Below are positions 1-11,715 of a DNA stretch of 64,000 bases, one piece after another (the first letter of the stretch is position 1; every line of letters begins with the position of its first letter). The stretch lies in the NCBI GenBank assembly GCA_017590115.1, contig JAGGNK010013558.1:14988126-15052125 (forward strand), read 5' to 3'. The notes beneath the pieces were generated by a model that was not told the DNA's origin, did no database searches, and saw nothing but the letters and a program-made list of their open reading frames with translations. A program made the position numbers and the translations under genes. Origin of the DNA: Montifringilla adamsi (taxonomy: Eukaryota > Chordata > Aves > Passeriformes > Passeridae).

Positions 1-2380
1 TTTTTTTTCAGCTTTGGCTCTTCTTGCACTCTTGTAGGCTAGATGAAGTGTATATGAAGGCATCACTGACATCAGCAATTGGAAAGTAAAGAAAACAGTA
101 AGTGCTGCTTGGCTATTGCAGAGAACTGCAAAATCTACTACATAAGTAAAGCAGGCAGAAAAGAGAAAGTTAACATTTTTTTTAACTCTGTGACTTCTCT
201 TTGATCATATTTCATGTAGCATGCACAAGAATGACACAAATAGTCTGATATCTAAGAAAAAAATAAAGGGTGGGGGCTTTTGCTTTGAGGAGTACTTTGC
301 AGGAAGAACTTTTTTTGAAAAATAACACACACATATACCAAAAATGAAGTAAAAACCCAATCCAAAACAAGGCCCTGCAGAGCTGTAGAAGTCATTTGGA
401 AGAACTAAGAAAGCTGCAGCAAGCTTAGATGAAATAAGACTTCTAGACTGTAATATTTAAAATTTTAAACCAGTTCCAGGTGACTCACAAAATAGCTGGG
501 CTTGTAAGAATGGACATCAGCAAAAAATTGCAACAATAGTCATATTCCTTGGAGGATGAAGGCACTTCAAAGCAATCTCTCCACACCCTCCCAATTCTTC
601 TAATTTAAACCATAGCAATGACCGTTAAAGTTTTTTTCTCTGTTAATGAAGTTTTTCAAGTGTTTTGGCTTTAGCTTTTATTACTAGAGCTGGTATAGGA
701 GGAAATGTTTAGAAGGAACTAATTTGCACTTACTTATTTCTTAATAAATACATTGCGCTTTACGCAGCGGTTTTGTTGCACGTGAAGTCAGCAAGGAAAA
801 GGGACTCAGCTCCTGTGTGCAGGCAGCTAGATTCAGAAAAGTGTTCTCCAGCCTCTTTGAACCAATTTCCAGGATCTCACAAGCCTGTTGAGTCTCTCAC
901 TACCAGAGGATGTCGATGGGTGCCACGCAGAGTTGGGAGCAGGGATTAAGCGCAGGCTCTTGACGTGCCCTCTCTCTAATAAGAGTTGGCTACTGTGGCA
1001 GAGTTGAACAAGAATTCAATTGTGATGGAAGTTAATAGGATTTATTTTTATTGCTGAGGTGCTGGGAAGTGGATGAACCTGGGAGCTCACTTTGGCTCCC
1101 AAGCTATGTCAACTAGCCCCTCGCTGCCTTTTCCAGTCTTTCCCCAGATGGTTTTGCCTCTCCTGTGATGGCATCAATATCAATAAATCATCCATCACCT
1201 TATGAGCTACTCCAAGGAGGGTCATAGCTGATGCTGTGGGCCTGATTTCTGTGCCATACATATTTGGGGGATGATTTGTTTTTTGCCTCCTTCACTATGG
1301 TCCCATAAAATGAATTTCCTTCAACAGTTTGGGCTCAGGTTTTGTTATTTTTATCTGACCTTGTGTAACACGCACAACAGTGCAGACTGTGGGGGTGACT
1401 GGGAGATAAAAGCACATTTCTAATCCAAACAGATATACAAATATAGACTCAGCCTACGTTTCCCTCTTCCCAGCTGCCTTATGAGGAAGAGGAGCTGGCT
1501 CAGAGAAGTGATCCTCCCTAAATCAAAAAGACTGGTGAAAGCAGCAGGGGAAATGGAGAATACAGGCTTTCCCCCACCCTTTTTGCTTTTGAGATATTTA
1601 TGAGAAGACAAAAAGCTCTTTGTATCAATTCATAATTTCAAATGGTTCTCACATAATTTCAGTAGGTTCTAGATGTTGGTTCAGTTTGGATCCAGAGATT
1701 GGTTTGGTTTTGTTGCCTGACTTAGTGAACTTGATGTTTAGATTAATATTTCTTGAACTGATAGTCTTGTTAGGAATTTAAGCTGGCTTCTCACAAACAC
1801 TCCTAAATAATTGATACGTTTTCCTAGGGAAACAGCCAACTTGTATGTCTCAAAGTATTTGCAAACCCCAAATTTATATTAAGATTTGAATTTGAATTGA
1901 CATTTCCCCACACAATGTTTGTCCGTCTCCATTGTGTTTATAGGCAGAGGTCATGTTTTTGGCAAGTTGACATTTAATTTTTTATCTGTAGTTCACTCCA
2001 AAAGGAATGAAAGTTGGCTCAGATTATAAATTCAAATACAGTTTTTCCAAGTGCCTATATTACAAGCTCCCCTTCACCATCTAAAAACTGAGTTATGCTC
2101 CTTTTAGTATCACTCAGCACTCATGATAGCAAAGCTAGTAAACATTTTTCATGAAGTTAGACTCATCAATACCATGTTATCACTAAATGGAGTTTGTAAG
2201 CAAGAAGAGAGCCAAGAGACACCCTGCAATGTATTTGTCCCAAGGAAGTGTGAAAAAAACCGTACCAACGTCTCTTCTCACCTTCTAAGAGAATGTTAAA
2301 ATAAAATTCTAGCAAAACCAAACGGGACAAAACTGGGGCTCTAAGCTAGTTAGCAAACTATCTCCAGAACCACTTAAAAT
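1..2380. other. unique non-coding DNA
   Basis: No gene is seen. The sequence is AT-rich and free of recognisable repeats, and it opens with a short run of T. The part at about 745-830, with several CpGs in an AT-rich setting, and the AT-rich part at about 1735-1990 look less decayed than their surroundings and could be weakly conserved. Open frames here are short and carry no recognisable domain. Confidence 0.6.
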
Positions 2381-2409
2381 CAGAATTCCCCTGGCACAAG
2401 GGAATTCTG
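2381..2409. repeat. short perfect inverted repeat
   Basis: A 10-base left arm (2381-2390) is the exact reverse complement of the right arm (2400-2409), with a 9-base loop. Each arm contains an EcoRI-type GAATTC core. No repeat family is recognised, and chance is possible at this length. Confidence 0.6.
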
Positions 2410-2461
2410 CTGCCCCACAGCCCCTCGCTTAAAACTGTAGGGAGGAAGATGGAAAAAGAAA

Positions 2462-2645
2462 AAGGGGGAAAATGAAAAGAAAAGGAAAGGCCTTTAAGGT
2501 CAGCTAGTCCATCCCTTGCTGATCCAGGCATGCTGCTGACAGTATTTTCACATCCATGAGTGCTTTGTCCAGGCTACTTTTCCTCCATCGCTGAGGCTTC
2601 CATCTGCTCTCAGGAGAGATCATTCCATTTATTTGTTATGAGTTG
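2462..2645 (-). mobile_element. old CR1-like LINE 3' fragment
   Basis: The plus strand reads like the reverse complement of an old avian CR1 tail. There is an 'aaggtcagctagtccatccc' stretch near the left end, then the short blocks 'ctttgtccaggctact' and 'gaggcttccatctgctctca', then 'gagatcattccatt'. These occur in the order and rough spacing usual for CR1 3' ends. Divergence is heavy and no target-site duplication is visible. CR1 copies are normally 5'-truncated, so only a 3' end here is expected. The family call is from remembered consensus features, not alignment. Confidence 0.55.
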
Positions 2646-4960
2646 GCTGTATGGATTTTTTTTTAAAGTTTTATTTTTATTTTCATTGACAAACCAAGCA
2701 GTAAAGATTGGGTTGCCAGGCCCAAACTTCTTCACAGCACAGGTTGGATTTTTTTTTTCTTTTCTGAGAATGGGAAAAAGCTTTCAAAGTAGAATCACCT
2801 CCCCCTTGCTGCTCACCATCACGAAACCCTGACTACAGAAGCATCTCTCATTCATCCCCTGAAGTGTAATCTCTTGAGAACTCAGAAATACTCCATAACC
2901 TGAAAACACTCTTTGTTTTGAAGGATAAGAAATAATGGACTGCTTCCACAGCAGGTAAAAGGGGGGTTTTGTGTTGAATTAGTGTCAGCTTTTACTAGGA
3001 CATGGGGTTTTATATGTATTTCTGAGTGGACATGTGTTGTGATCCTGTGTGTGTTCTCTGCTGCTTCAGATAAGCAGAGTCTTGGGTTCCACTTTCCAGC
3101 ATCAGGGAATTTTGAGCCTGATTCTGATTTTTGCACCACTGTTCTAAATCATACAGTTGCTCTCAGCAGGATGACTGACACCAGCATGAAGCAGAGGTGG
3201 GTTAGATGGACATCATGCACTTTGCATTTCAGGAAGGAATCAGATTTTGCTTCCCAGCTTTCACCTTTGGTTATAGACAAGCAGTATTTTGCTTTTCAAA
3301 GGAAAACCATTGGAGGAAGGCTATATGGGGGACAAAATGCAGCTAGGCTGTGCTCTGCCTGTGAATTTGCAAGCTGCTGTGCTAGGCATCCAGCTCTTTG
3401 TACTAACAGGAGTGCTAATATGATGTATTAAATGTCACACCAGCATCGCTGGGTATGCATATCTCTCCTGTTGTACGGCCTGTTTATGCTTATTCAGCTC
3501 TTTGAATAATTTAACACATTTCATACTCCAAATTACCCACAACAGTTTGACGGGGCTGCTGGCAGTTTACTTGAAACACTCAGTGTTAGGTCAAAGTAGG
3601 GCCCAAGCATCTGCTAAATAGAAGGACATTTCATACTTAGCAAAGCATAATTAGACGTATTCCTGCACACTTTTCTTAAAAAAAAATAGGTAAATCCATG
3701 CTAATCCCAGCGATACCATAGAAATAAGGGGCTGTACTGAACACTGTCCCCAACACCAGGAATGATTGGAACTGAAGGAAAAGAATTCTGGAGACCAGCT
3801 GAGGACAGATGAAACTAAGCTGCATAGCCCAGCTATGTCAGCATGTCACTCATGCAGTTTCCGAGCAGAGGTACTGATTTCCTTGGTGAAGTTAGGCTGG
3901 AATTAGAGATTTGGGAAGCTCCATCCCCAGCAGTGCAGTATTCTTCATGAATTTATCAGAAACTTGACTGAGAACAACAATCCACTGGCTGGATAATGAA
4001 GCTGGAGCACATGGAGCAAGCACACGGTGCCCTGCACTCCTCCATCCCCTGTGCTGCTGGAACCAGAGACGTGAGATGTGCCCACTCTGGGTGCACACTG
4101 TGAATTCTCTCCCAGGCTTCACCTTTCTCTGTCCTTAATCAGCCCAGGCTCCTGCACTGAGAACATTTGAGCTGGATGGATACAGAAGAGAGACAGGAAT
4201 AAAGAAAATGGGGCACGGTCCTTGGCTGGACAGCTGGGGCTGCAAATCCTGCTCAGGATTAAAGCAAGTGGTGACTCAAAGGGCTGATTAAAGTAGGAAA
4301 GAGCCAGAGCTGAGAGAGGCAAAGTACCTGGTGTTTCATAGATGTGCCTTTCTGGGATTGGGTGTCCTTAGCCACTAGGGCTGCCATATTTTTTATTTTG
4401 AGGAAAATTAAGAATTAGCACTGCTTTCTGAGCACAGCTGATTTGCCTTCTGGTGGGGTGAGGCTGTGTTATGTCCACACTGGACTGTTTTCACTTGACA
4501 CAGGTAGCCCAGCAATAGTGTTGCTCAAAACAGTTTTGGCAGGAGATTTGGAGCTGCTGGATGCATGTGGCTATGAGATGTGAGGCAGCAGGCAGGGGTT
4601 GGGAGCAGCACTGATCTCCCCCAGGGCCACCCAGCTCTCCATCAGCACCTCTCCACATCCTCTGCTCAGACAGAAACCAGAGAAGGGACAGGATAGCAAA
4701 AAAAGAGTGTTTTCAATTAAGACTTAAAAATCTCATCCCTCACAGTGCATCAGGTGGGAGGAATCTCTCCCCAGCCCTGCGGCTCACCCAGGGCTTCACA
4801 AAGTGATGATGCAGGGCACAGTCAGCGCAGATATTTGCAAAGTGACAGCAGGGCTCTGATTGAGTGAGCCTCCCAGGTCCAAAGCCCCACTCTGCTCAGG
4901 AGGATATGCTGAAAATCTTTCTCAGGGATTTGCACATCCTTACAACAACTAAGGGTCTGT
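2646..4960. other. unique non-coding DNA
   Basis: No gene is supported. A 149-codon open frame at 2982-3431 (+) has no recognisable motif and is within what chance gives in a window this size. The part at about 3500-3670 is AT-rich with scattered CpGs and might be conserved. The rest, including the more GC-rich part at 4440-4900, shows no repeat I recognise. Confidence 0.55.
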
Positions 4961-4964
4961 AATG

Positions 4965-5590
4965 AAATGTTTGCTTATCATCCATTTAACCCGCTTCGAA
5001 GCAGGCTGAGCCTGCATGGTAACCTCAGGTCAAAACTATTTTGGATAGCTGAAACTCATGATAAACACATGCTTTTGAAGGTTAGAAAGCCATCAGTGGG
5101 AGACATCAGATTCACTTCTTTATTATTAGAAGGGGAGAAAATCCAGGAGTGTTCAGAGCAGCAAGTTTTGTATAAAACATGAAAAGCAGATGGGGGGAGG
5201 TGGCAGAAGGAAGGAGGAATCTTTTTTGATACCAAACAACATTGCTTCTGCAGCAAATCCTTTTTCCTTGTAATTTAAGATTATGCTTGAAATAAGGAGC
5301 CAGCTGCACCCGGGGGGAGCAGAGGGCAGCCTGTCCTTTTGGGTGCTTGATTGGCTCTTTCGTGTATACCTGATAATTACTGGAGCTGGTAGGAATCCAG
5401 TTGTGCTACTTGAACATGCACTGAGCAGCCTCGTATCCACAGCAGCCCTGTTTGGTCTGAGATCTCCAAAAGTGGAAAAGAATATTGTCACAGAGCACAA
5501 GTCTTTACTGATATGTAAGTTATGGCCTTGCTTAAACTTCTCTCCAGCTGGATCTGCTAATGGTCTGTGCCCACTGACGGGCTTTCAGTT
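4965..5590. promoter_or_regulatory. possible conserved non-coding element
   Basis: A repeat-free stretch has TGATAA/TAATTA-type words, such as 'cctgataattactgg' near 5370, and a few retained CpGs in AT-rich DNA. This composition is common in vertebrate enhancers. Several short open frames overlap on both strands, which argues against one coding frame. There is no alignment behind the call. Confidence 0.25.
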
Positions 5591-6360
5591 GTATTAAGCA
5601 AACTAGATTAAGGTATTTCACTTAGAAAAGACATCTTTATTTCTCAGGTCCAGATAGAAATCCTGCTACTCCCTCTGTGATATGAGAGGAGTCCCAAAGC
5701 ATAATCTTGAGCACAGTCTCACGGACATTGCTTTTGACATCATCATCAAAATCCTGGACTGGTGAGTGAGATGAGGGGAGATGGGGGTCTGTCTTCACAC
5801 ATGCCTGCTCTGAGCCACAGCTGACTGCCTGAGCACTGCCCAGGGAAACCAGAAACACTTTCATTGCTTTTTGAGACAAATCTTTATCGATGTGTGTGCC
5901 TGCATGCACACACACACATGCAAAAGGCAAAGTTTCATCCCTCAGAATCACAATCCTTTGAAGCCACCTGTCTCTGAACAGTTTTCTGTATAATGAGCAC
6001 AGCTCTGTGCTGTAACTTTTCCCTTTGTCCCCAGTGCCAGCTGTATAATTCCCAACTCAACAAACATTGCACCCTTGCAGAACTCCTGCCTCAGTCCAAC
6101 AGTGCTGTTGTACCAGGTTTTGTGCCATAGCAGCCGCCTACAGGAATGATCAGCAAAGCGACAGCAAAGGAGGATTCTTCCACTGGGAGGACTCTGTGTT
6201 TCCTCTCTTCCCAGGACCTCCACACTAAGTGGGCTCAGTTTCCAAGTGAAAAGATCCTGTTTTTTCTCTTTTCCCCTAATGGTCAGAGATGGCAAACTCC
6301 CTCTGGGATCTGTGCATTCAGCTTTGTTCTTTCTCCCTCCCCTGCTGTCGCCAGTAATTA
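5591..6360. other. non-coding DNA with a short CA/TG hairpin
   Basis: No gene is seen. A short alternating purine-pyrimidine stretch lies at 5891-5920. TGTGTGTGC (5891-5899) is mirrored by GCACACACA (5906-5914) across a 6-base loop and continues into a few CA units. It could form a small hairpin or Z-DNA. Confidence 0.5.
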
Positions 6361-6364
6361 AAAC

Positions 6365-6560
6365 TGAGCGAAAAAACTGAACATGCTATTTTTTGAATAG
6401 ATATTTGAAATTTAAAGTGGAAAAAAAAAAGTTGTGAAACTTGTCAGATCAATGATTTGACACATATTATTTAGCTGGCTCTAAATATTCTGGAGTGAGA
6501 ACTTAGTTAACAACTTGTTAACAAAGCATAATTCGGAATAAAACCCAGCTCTCTCTTTGC
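6365..6560. promoter_or_regulatory. possible AT-rich conserved element with paired GTTAAC sites
   Basis: This is AT-rich unique sequence. Two GTTAAC words at 6506-6511 and 6517-6522 are separated by 5 bases and resemble the half-sites bound by HNF1-type homeodomain factors. An A-run of about 10 lies at 6421. Function is inferred only from motif density. Confidence 0.25.
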
Positions 6561-7610
6561 TAGCTGCATTTGCAATATGGAGCTGGTTCTAATAACTCTG
6601 TCTCTTAAATACCAATGTATTTCTCCTGCAGTTTCTAAGAGTTTTTGCCACTGTGGTGCACAGAAGTGGGATGGAAAAAAAATACAGAGGCAATGCCCAC
6701 CAAATCTTGGTGGTTGAGGAACTGCTGAACACCTTGATGTGAGTAACTTGTCTGAGTCATGTGCAGGACACTGGTGCTGGGGAACCCAAGCCTGTCAGCA
6801 CTTAAAAATGGGTTAATTGTTTTAATTAAGCACTTGAGTGTGAATGACATACGAAGAGCAATTTCTTTGGAGAGAAAGAAAACTAGAGGTAATTTTTCTA
6901 GTGTCTGTGCTGTAGTTTGTTTTCTCTGGCCACGCTAATGTGTCTCGCTCCATCTTTGGGCTTCATTTAAAGATTACTTTTTAATGATGGATAAACAGGC
7001 CTGTTTTCCTCCTGAAGTGCATCCCTTACACCCTCACACCTGTAAACAATGGATTTTTCCACATGAAATGAAAGGGCAAGCACATCCTGCTAACAATTTT
7101 GACTCTATGGAGTGGTATAGCATATAATCTCCATTACTTTTCCTGTGATTTGTAAGTGACTGTTGCTAGGTAATGCTTTTTTCACTAAGCATCAGTGAGC
7201 TAATGTGAGGGCTTCGAGAATGTTACATTATATAATTAAGCCTTTGGTGGTACTGATTTCTACTTTACAAAAGTCTCAAATCTTTTTCATGTGAGCAAGA
7301 AAAGTTTTTACAGCATTACATATAGGGACACAAAAAGCATCCTAGAAGCCAGACTCATTTTTTGGTAATGTAACTGATTTCTGCTTTTTAAAAATTATTT
7401 ATTTCACACAGCTATCAGCCACCCATGCACCACAATGGCATCTAACTAGACTCTATGTTGTTTAGGTGGAAAACACGATAAATACATGGACCCACTGGAA
7501 GTATCACTAGATCCCAAATATCTCTCTGGACTCCGTAATCCATTAAACAAATGTGGTCCCTTTGTTCTGACATCTGGACACTTAGTGTAACTGTGACCTT
7601 TGCTTCCCAG
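6561..7610. other. unique non-coding DNA
   Basis: No gene is seen. The part at 7130-7260 contains 'gttgctaggtaa', which resembles an RFX X-box half, together with TATAATTAAG-like words in low-repeat AT-rich sequence. It may be a small conserved element. The remainder is unremarkable. Confidence 0.45.
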
Positions 7611-7713
7611 GGACAGGACTGGGATACAGAAGAGCTTCTTCAACAGGATGTGACTGGTTTGACTGAATATGAGAGCAGAGGTTTCCCCAGGATCTTCAGA
7701 CAAGAGCCTCAAG
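7611..7713 (+). other. weak exon-like segment
   Basis: A splice-acceptor-like 'ctttgcttcccag' ends at 7610 and a donor-like AAG/GTACTG follows 7713. Only one of the three frames is open. It encodes 34 codons beginning GQDWDTEELLQQDVTG, acidic and glutamine-rich, with no domain I recognise. The donor is weak. A 163-codon frame also runs antisense across it (7446-7937), and neither is convincing. In 64 kb several such acceptor-donor pairs with an open frame are expected by chance. Confidence 0.12.
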
Positions 7714-7963
7714 GTACTGTGAATTTTGTTTAAAGGATGAGATGAAGAAAGGGGTGGAAGATATGTAAGTGAGAAGATATAAACACAAAATACAAACAAA
7801 CCACAGAATATAATGTTAAGAATTTTTATTTTGTCAAGCTTCACGCTAAACATCACAATTAGTAATTGCCATTGGAGTGGGAAAACTTGGCCATCACAAT
7901 ACAGAGGACTGTGATGTACAAAGCAACCTTGATGCAAATTTACTTAGCATCAAGCATCCTTAG

Positions 7964-8042
7964 CAAAAAAAAACAAAAAACAAAAAATCCAAAAAAACCC
8001 CAAAAAAGAAAACAAAAAAACCCCAACGAGAAAGAAAAAACT
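7964..8042 (+). repeat. A-rich simple sequence
   Basis: A/C-rich low-complexity DNA consists of runs of 6-8 A broken by C or CCCC. It could be a decayed poly-A tail or simple-repeat expansion. No recognisable SINE or retrocopy body lies immediately upstream. Confidence 0.8.
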
Positions 8043-8815
8043 TTTCAAGGCAGCTTTGATCGGCCCTGGCACTGCGTGTGAAAGTCTAGCTCAGTTCTAA
8101 GACTGCCAGGGTAAGTGAAAGAAGAGCCTTTGTAATTTTTGTCTTACAATTATGTCACTCAGTCCTGTAGCCTTCATTCTCCCCGTGCAATTTGTAAGAG
8201 ACGACAAGTCATTCAAAGCACCTCTGTTTACAGAGAGTCTCAGTAATAGAACACCACGGTCGGGCAGATTCCATGAACTGCAGACCCCGTGTTGACAGAT
8301 GGGGTCCGTGACTGATTGTTTGATGGGCGCCGTGGGTGAGGCTGTAGGGGAATAGCAGGAGAAGAAGAGGGCACTGGGTTTTTTGAGCTAGGAGGTCATG
8401 TCGGTTACCAGTGAGAACAGCATTCAGTGTTTTTTCTGTCGCATTGTTATCTTGGTGCTGGTGATGAAGTTTTAATTGGGAAGGGTGAGGATGATTCTGC
8501 TCTCCTCCCACACGGCTCTACAGACGCTGCCGCTACCAGCAGCTTGGGGCAGGGTTTCAGGAGCTGCTCTCTTCCCACCAGGCACGAGCCAGCAGAAGGG
8601 AGAAATGAATGAGGTGAGGATTGCTGCATTTCTGAGGAGTGTCTCCTGTAGATAATGCTGATCTGATGAGCAAAGCCAGAATGATATGTCTGAAGATACA
8701 AATGCCTTGCGCAGAGTGGGTGTAGCATAGACAGCAGGACACATCCCCCTCCACACTGATAATACAGCTTAACCCAGCTCAATCTCTTTCTGTGGCTTGG
8801 AAAGTTTTAGGATTC
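8043..8815. other. non-coding DNA
   Basis: No gene is supported. The part at 8240-8540 is slightly CpG-enriched relative to its surroundings. Overlapping short open frames occur in several frames on both strands, as is usual for stop-poor, GC-richer DNA rather than for a real exon. Confidence 0.45.
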
Positions 8816-9070
8816 TCTGCTGGAGCCATCTACTATCATATTAGTGATAAAATGCATTGCATTTTCATACTGTAATTAAAAAAAAAATAGCAAAAAGCAG
8901 CCCACTTGAAAACAAAGAAAAACCTCCGTGATCTATTGCCTGAAAGCCACTCAATAACAATTAGCTAATATCAGTTATCTCCTTGCTGTACAGGCTTCCT
9001 GATACTGCAAAGCATAGTTCGGGTATTGGAATGCTAGCAATTATTTATTAGGTGCCTCAAAGCATCCAGG
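8816..9070. promoter_or_regulatory. possible conserved element with palindromic octamer-like site
   Basis: AT-rich unique sequence contains a perfect 17-base palindrome (8849-8865): arms AAAATGCA/TGCATTTT around a single T. The palindrome resembles back-to-back POU/octamer half-sites. Words such as 'caattagctaatat' near 8960 and 'tgctagcaattattta' near 9033 add homeodomain-like sites. This is inference from composition only. Confidence 0.3.
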
Positions 9071-9944
9071 ATCCTGCTCATAGGATCCCTTGTGTTTGAG
9101 GGCTGTGAAAACAAAGAACAAGAGAAGAGTCCCCAACTAACACGCTCACAAAGTAACTACAAGGCAATTGGCAACAGATGAATACACACAGAAGCAGAGC
9201 AGTATGCTGGGAATGATTATAGCAGAACTGTCAGCATGAAAGGCAGGGCTCATGAAATACCTTTAATCACTGGTGATTATTCTTTTTCTGGGCAATCAGC
9301 TCTTCTCCCCCCCACCCCTGCAATATCTTGCAGCATGTAGCAGGATGCATCTGAAGATGCTGTGCTCCTGCAGGACACTCCCCTCCATTCTTGTCTCCGT
9401 CAGGTGAGAGACAGAGATTTTCAAATCTGTTAAGAGTCAGATGGAAGCAAGGGATACATCCCCAGGATCCTGGCCCTGGGATTCTCACCCTGAAGCAGAA
9501 GACAACGCTGTCATTCAGAACAGCAAGTTCCCATTCACAGTTATTTGTCATGTTAATTACTACAGACAAATTTCTCCTTCATCTCAATCGTGCAGGTCAA
9601 AGCAGAAAAGTTTAGCACTTCAGAACATCAAACTTTGCTTTCATCTGAGTGCGGGACATCATTCTGAAATTCCTTTTGATCATGGAGGAAAAAAAAAGAA
9701 AATAAGACAATTTGAAAGTTTGCTCTTGATGGGAGTTGTAATTTCTTTGTTAAAATGAAGGAAAAAGGAGTCTCTTTAGCCATTAGCCATTGGCTGGGTA
9801 TGTTCATAAACTCACACCCTCACCAGAGCAGGTAACCCATGAGTGAGAACCATGAACAAATATTGACAAATATTGTCTCTTCCTTCCGTACCCATTCAGG
9901 ATCCTCGTCATATCATCCCCACTCCATTAATTTCACTCCAAGCT
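9071..9944. other. non-coding DNA
   Basis: No gene is seen. Open frames at 9267-9758 overlap on both strands and in different frames, with no family resemblance. A short direct duplication 'acaaatattg' occurs at about 9856-9876. Confidence 0.45.
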
Positions 9945-10420
9945 GTTAGCTCTATTAGATCCCTGTGTACTGTGCTGCAGGAAATACCCCTGCCTCAAAC
10001 CCCACCACTTTCCACAGAAAGTGGCTGCACATCATGCCTGTAATTTCCTGCACTGTGTACCTACGCGCTCCCACATTAGCTGTAATCTCTGTCGTGCTCA
10101 CGCCAACATTCCAGCAGTATTTGGCATTTCACGAACGCAGTATTTATCACCGAAGTTCATACAAAGTTGCAAACCCTAACGAGGCTTATCAGCTTTTACA
10201 AACCATCTCTGTCCACTGACATGCTGAGCATAATTCCCTTCACTGTGCAGTCGCCGGATGTGCAGAGGGAACGGGGAGGGGGGGAGCTTCAAAGCAGCAT
10301 TTCGTATCGCTTTAAATGAATCATGAAATCGAATGTCTGTAGAGCCCCTAAATTCCTGCAGGTGAGCTGTAACCTGCAGGCTGGGCACTTAGAGCAGCCT
10401 TTCAGTCAAATAAAATCTTC
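9945..10420. promoter_or_regulatory. possible conserved non-coding element
   Basis: About 475 bases of repeat-free sequence keep an unusual number of CpGs for AT-leaning, CpG-depleted flanks. Examples are around 'ctacgcgctcc', 'cacgaacgcag', 'gtatcgcttta' and 'gaaatcgaatg'. Retained CpGs in non-island DNA are typical of slowly evolving elements. An 84-codon plus-strand frame (9965-10219) spans part of it but has no flanking splice pair I can defend. Confidence 0.3.
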
Positions 10421-10439
10421 TCATCGTTACTGATGTGGC

Positions 10440-10610
10440 AATTATGCCCTGGAAAAGAGCGGCGTGGTGGTTGTGAGAGGGGAGGGGGCTCGGAGCTCAG
10501 TCCCAGCAGTCTCAGAAGGGTGGCTGGGGGCAGATCAGGTCAGTCAGCCTCAGTTTGCCCACTGTCAAGACAGAAATCATCACAGTCACTGAATTCATTT
10601 CAGAGACATA
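10440..10610 (+). mobile_element. doubtful MIR-like relic
   Basis: The words 'ggtcagtcagcctcag' and 'tttgcccactgtcaagacag' resemble the MIR core region 'cacttagcctcagtttccccatctgtaaaatg' class of sequence, and a GC-richer stretch sits in the expected upstream position. The match is loose and there is no flanking duplication. A repeat-masking run with the MIR consensus would decide. Confidence 0.25.
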
Positions 10611-11585
10611 TCAGAAAGCATAATTAAATATGTGACTTATAAACATTTCCCCTCTGAAATTTCAAAAGGTTCTGGTATTGTTATGAACAATATTGGTAAT
10701 CTGCTTTGCTGCCAGCCCAGCCCTGTATCTAGGACTAGAGCAAGCACTAAAAAGCTTGAAAAGAGACTTGCAGTATTTCTGTGTATCTACATGCCCCTGG
10801 GTATGTAGCACCCCACCACTACCCCTTTCCTGCTCATCAGGCACAAGTGTGACACACTGATGTGGGTGGAATTTGATTGAGAAATGAGCTACTGTTTGTA
10901 TTGTCATCACAGAGCTCTCTAAAAGCATGAAGTCGGGCTGAAAGAATCAGAATGTTTAAAATGAATTTCAAGAATTTTCTTTTTCTGCTGTGTTTTTTGG
11001 TTCTTCAGTCGGCATTCACGTCACTTGTGTAAGGTGGTGGTGGGATATTCTTTTATAACAAGACCTCACAAATGCTTATTCTCTCATTTAATTCCATGAT
11101 ATCAAGAGTCAGGCTGATGATTTTAATGTCTCCAGGTGATTCCTTGACTATTGTGTAGTTTTGTAGTTGAGATGTAGCATCAATTGAGATGTTACAATAC
11201 AACACCAACTGACAGTATGTCCCCTAATCCTTGGAATTTATAAGAGTAAGACCAGCCAAAGTTTGTTTGTAGAGCACAGCAATGTCTCCACTGCCAGAGA
11301 AACATTTGCAATGGCTGGAGAGCAGGATGAAAGATCTTATAGAGTTATAGAAGGAAAAATGATCCATTAATTGCTTTAAAAAAGTCCACGGCTTCTGTAG
11401 TTTTGTTTACTGATGCACAGCTGTAGATGCATTCCCTCGGTGACAAGTGCTTCAGTGACATCAGGGTGTCCATTTAAGCCACTGCTTGCACCTACAGACC
11501 ATGGTAAATCTTACCATTCTGGTTTTTTTAACCCCCAGGACCCTCCTTGCTGAGGTTTTTTTACAGTGAGTGAATTCCAAGTGCT
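10611..11585. other. unique non-coding DNA
   Basis: No gene is seen. The part at 11000-11130, starting after a pyrimidine-rich 'ttggttcttcag', contains CACGTCA and AT-rich words and may be lightly conserved. The remainder is unremarkable. Confidence 0.45.
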
Positions 11586-11589
11586 TCTG

Positions 11590-11715
11590 ACTTGGATTAC
11601 AGAAGCAAGTTCCCTGCCTGCCTCCGTGAGTGACTCATGCTCTAACCTCGGTCAGGTCACTTAGATGGTGTTGTTGTTCTCTATTTCATAGTCTTTAAAA
11701 TGCATATTTTGTTCT
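11590..11715 (+). mobile_element. possible MIR-like relic
   Basis: Read on the plus strand, 'aacctcggtcaggtcactta' near 11644 resembles the MIR 'gaccttgggcaagtcactta' core. About 45 bases on, 'agtctttaaaatg' resembles 'catctgtaaaatg', at about the right distance. The sequence between is diverged. It fits an ancient amniote SINE but is short of proof. Confidence 0.35.

Noticed and set aside
2982..3431. 149-codon plus-strand open frame
   Set aside because: Odd composition with scattered cysteines, no family, overlapped by an antisense frame, and no splice pair.
7446..7937. 163-codon minus-strand open frame
   Set aside because: No recognisable motif; biased translation of AT-rich DNA. A plus-strand exon-like frame overlaps it.
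9300..9402. Acceptor-donor pair with an open frame
   Set aside because: The acceptor lacks a good pyrimidine tract and the frame begins with low-complexity CCC codons, no better than chance.
10170..10185. Possible interstitial telomere repeat (AACCCTAACG)
   Set aside because: A single unit only; no (TTAGGG)n array.
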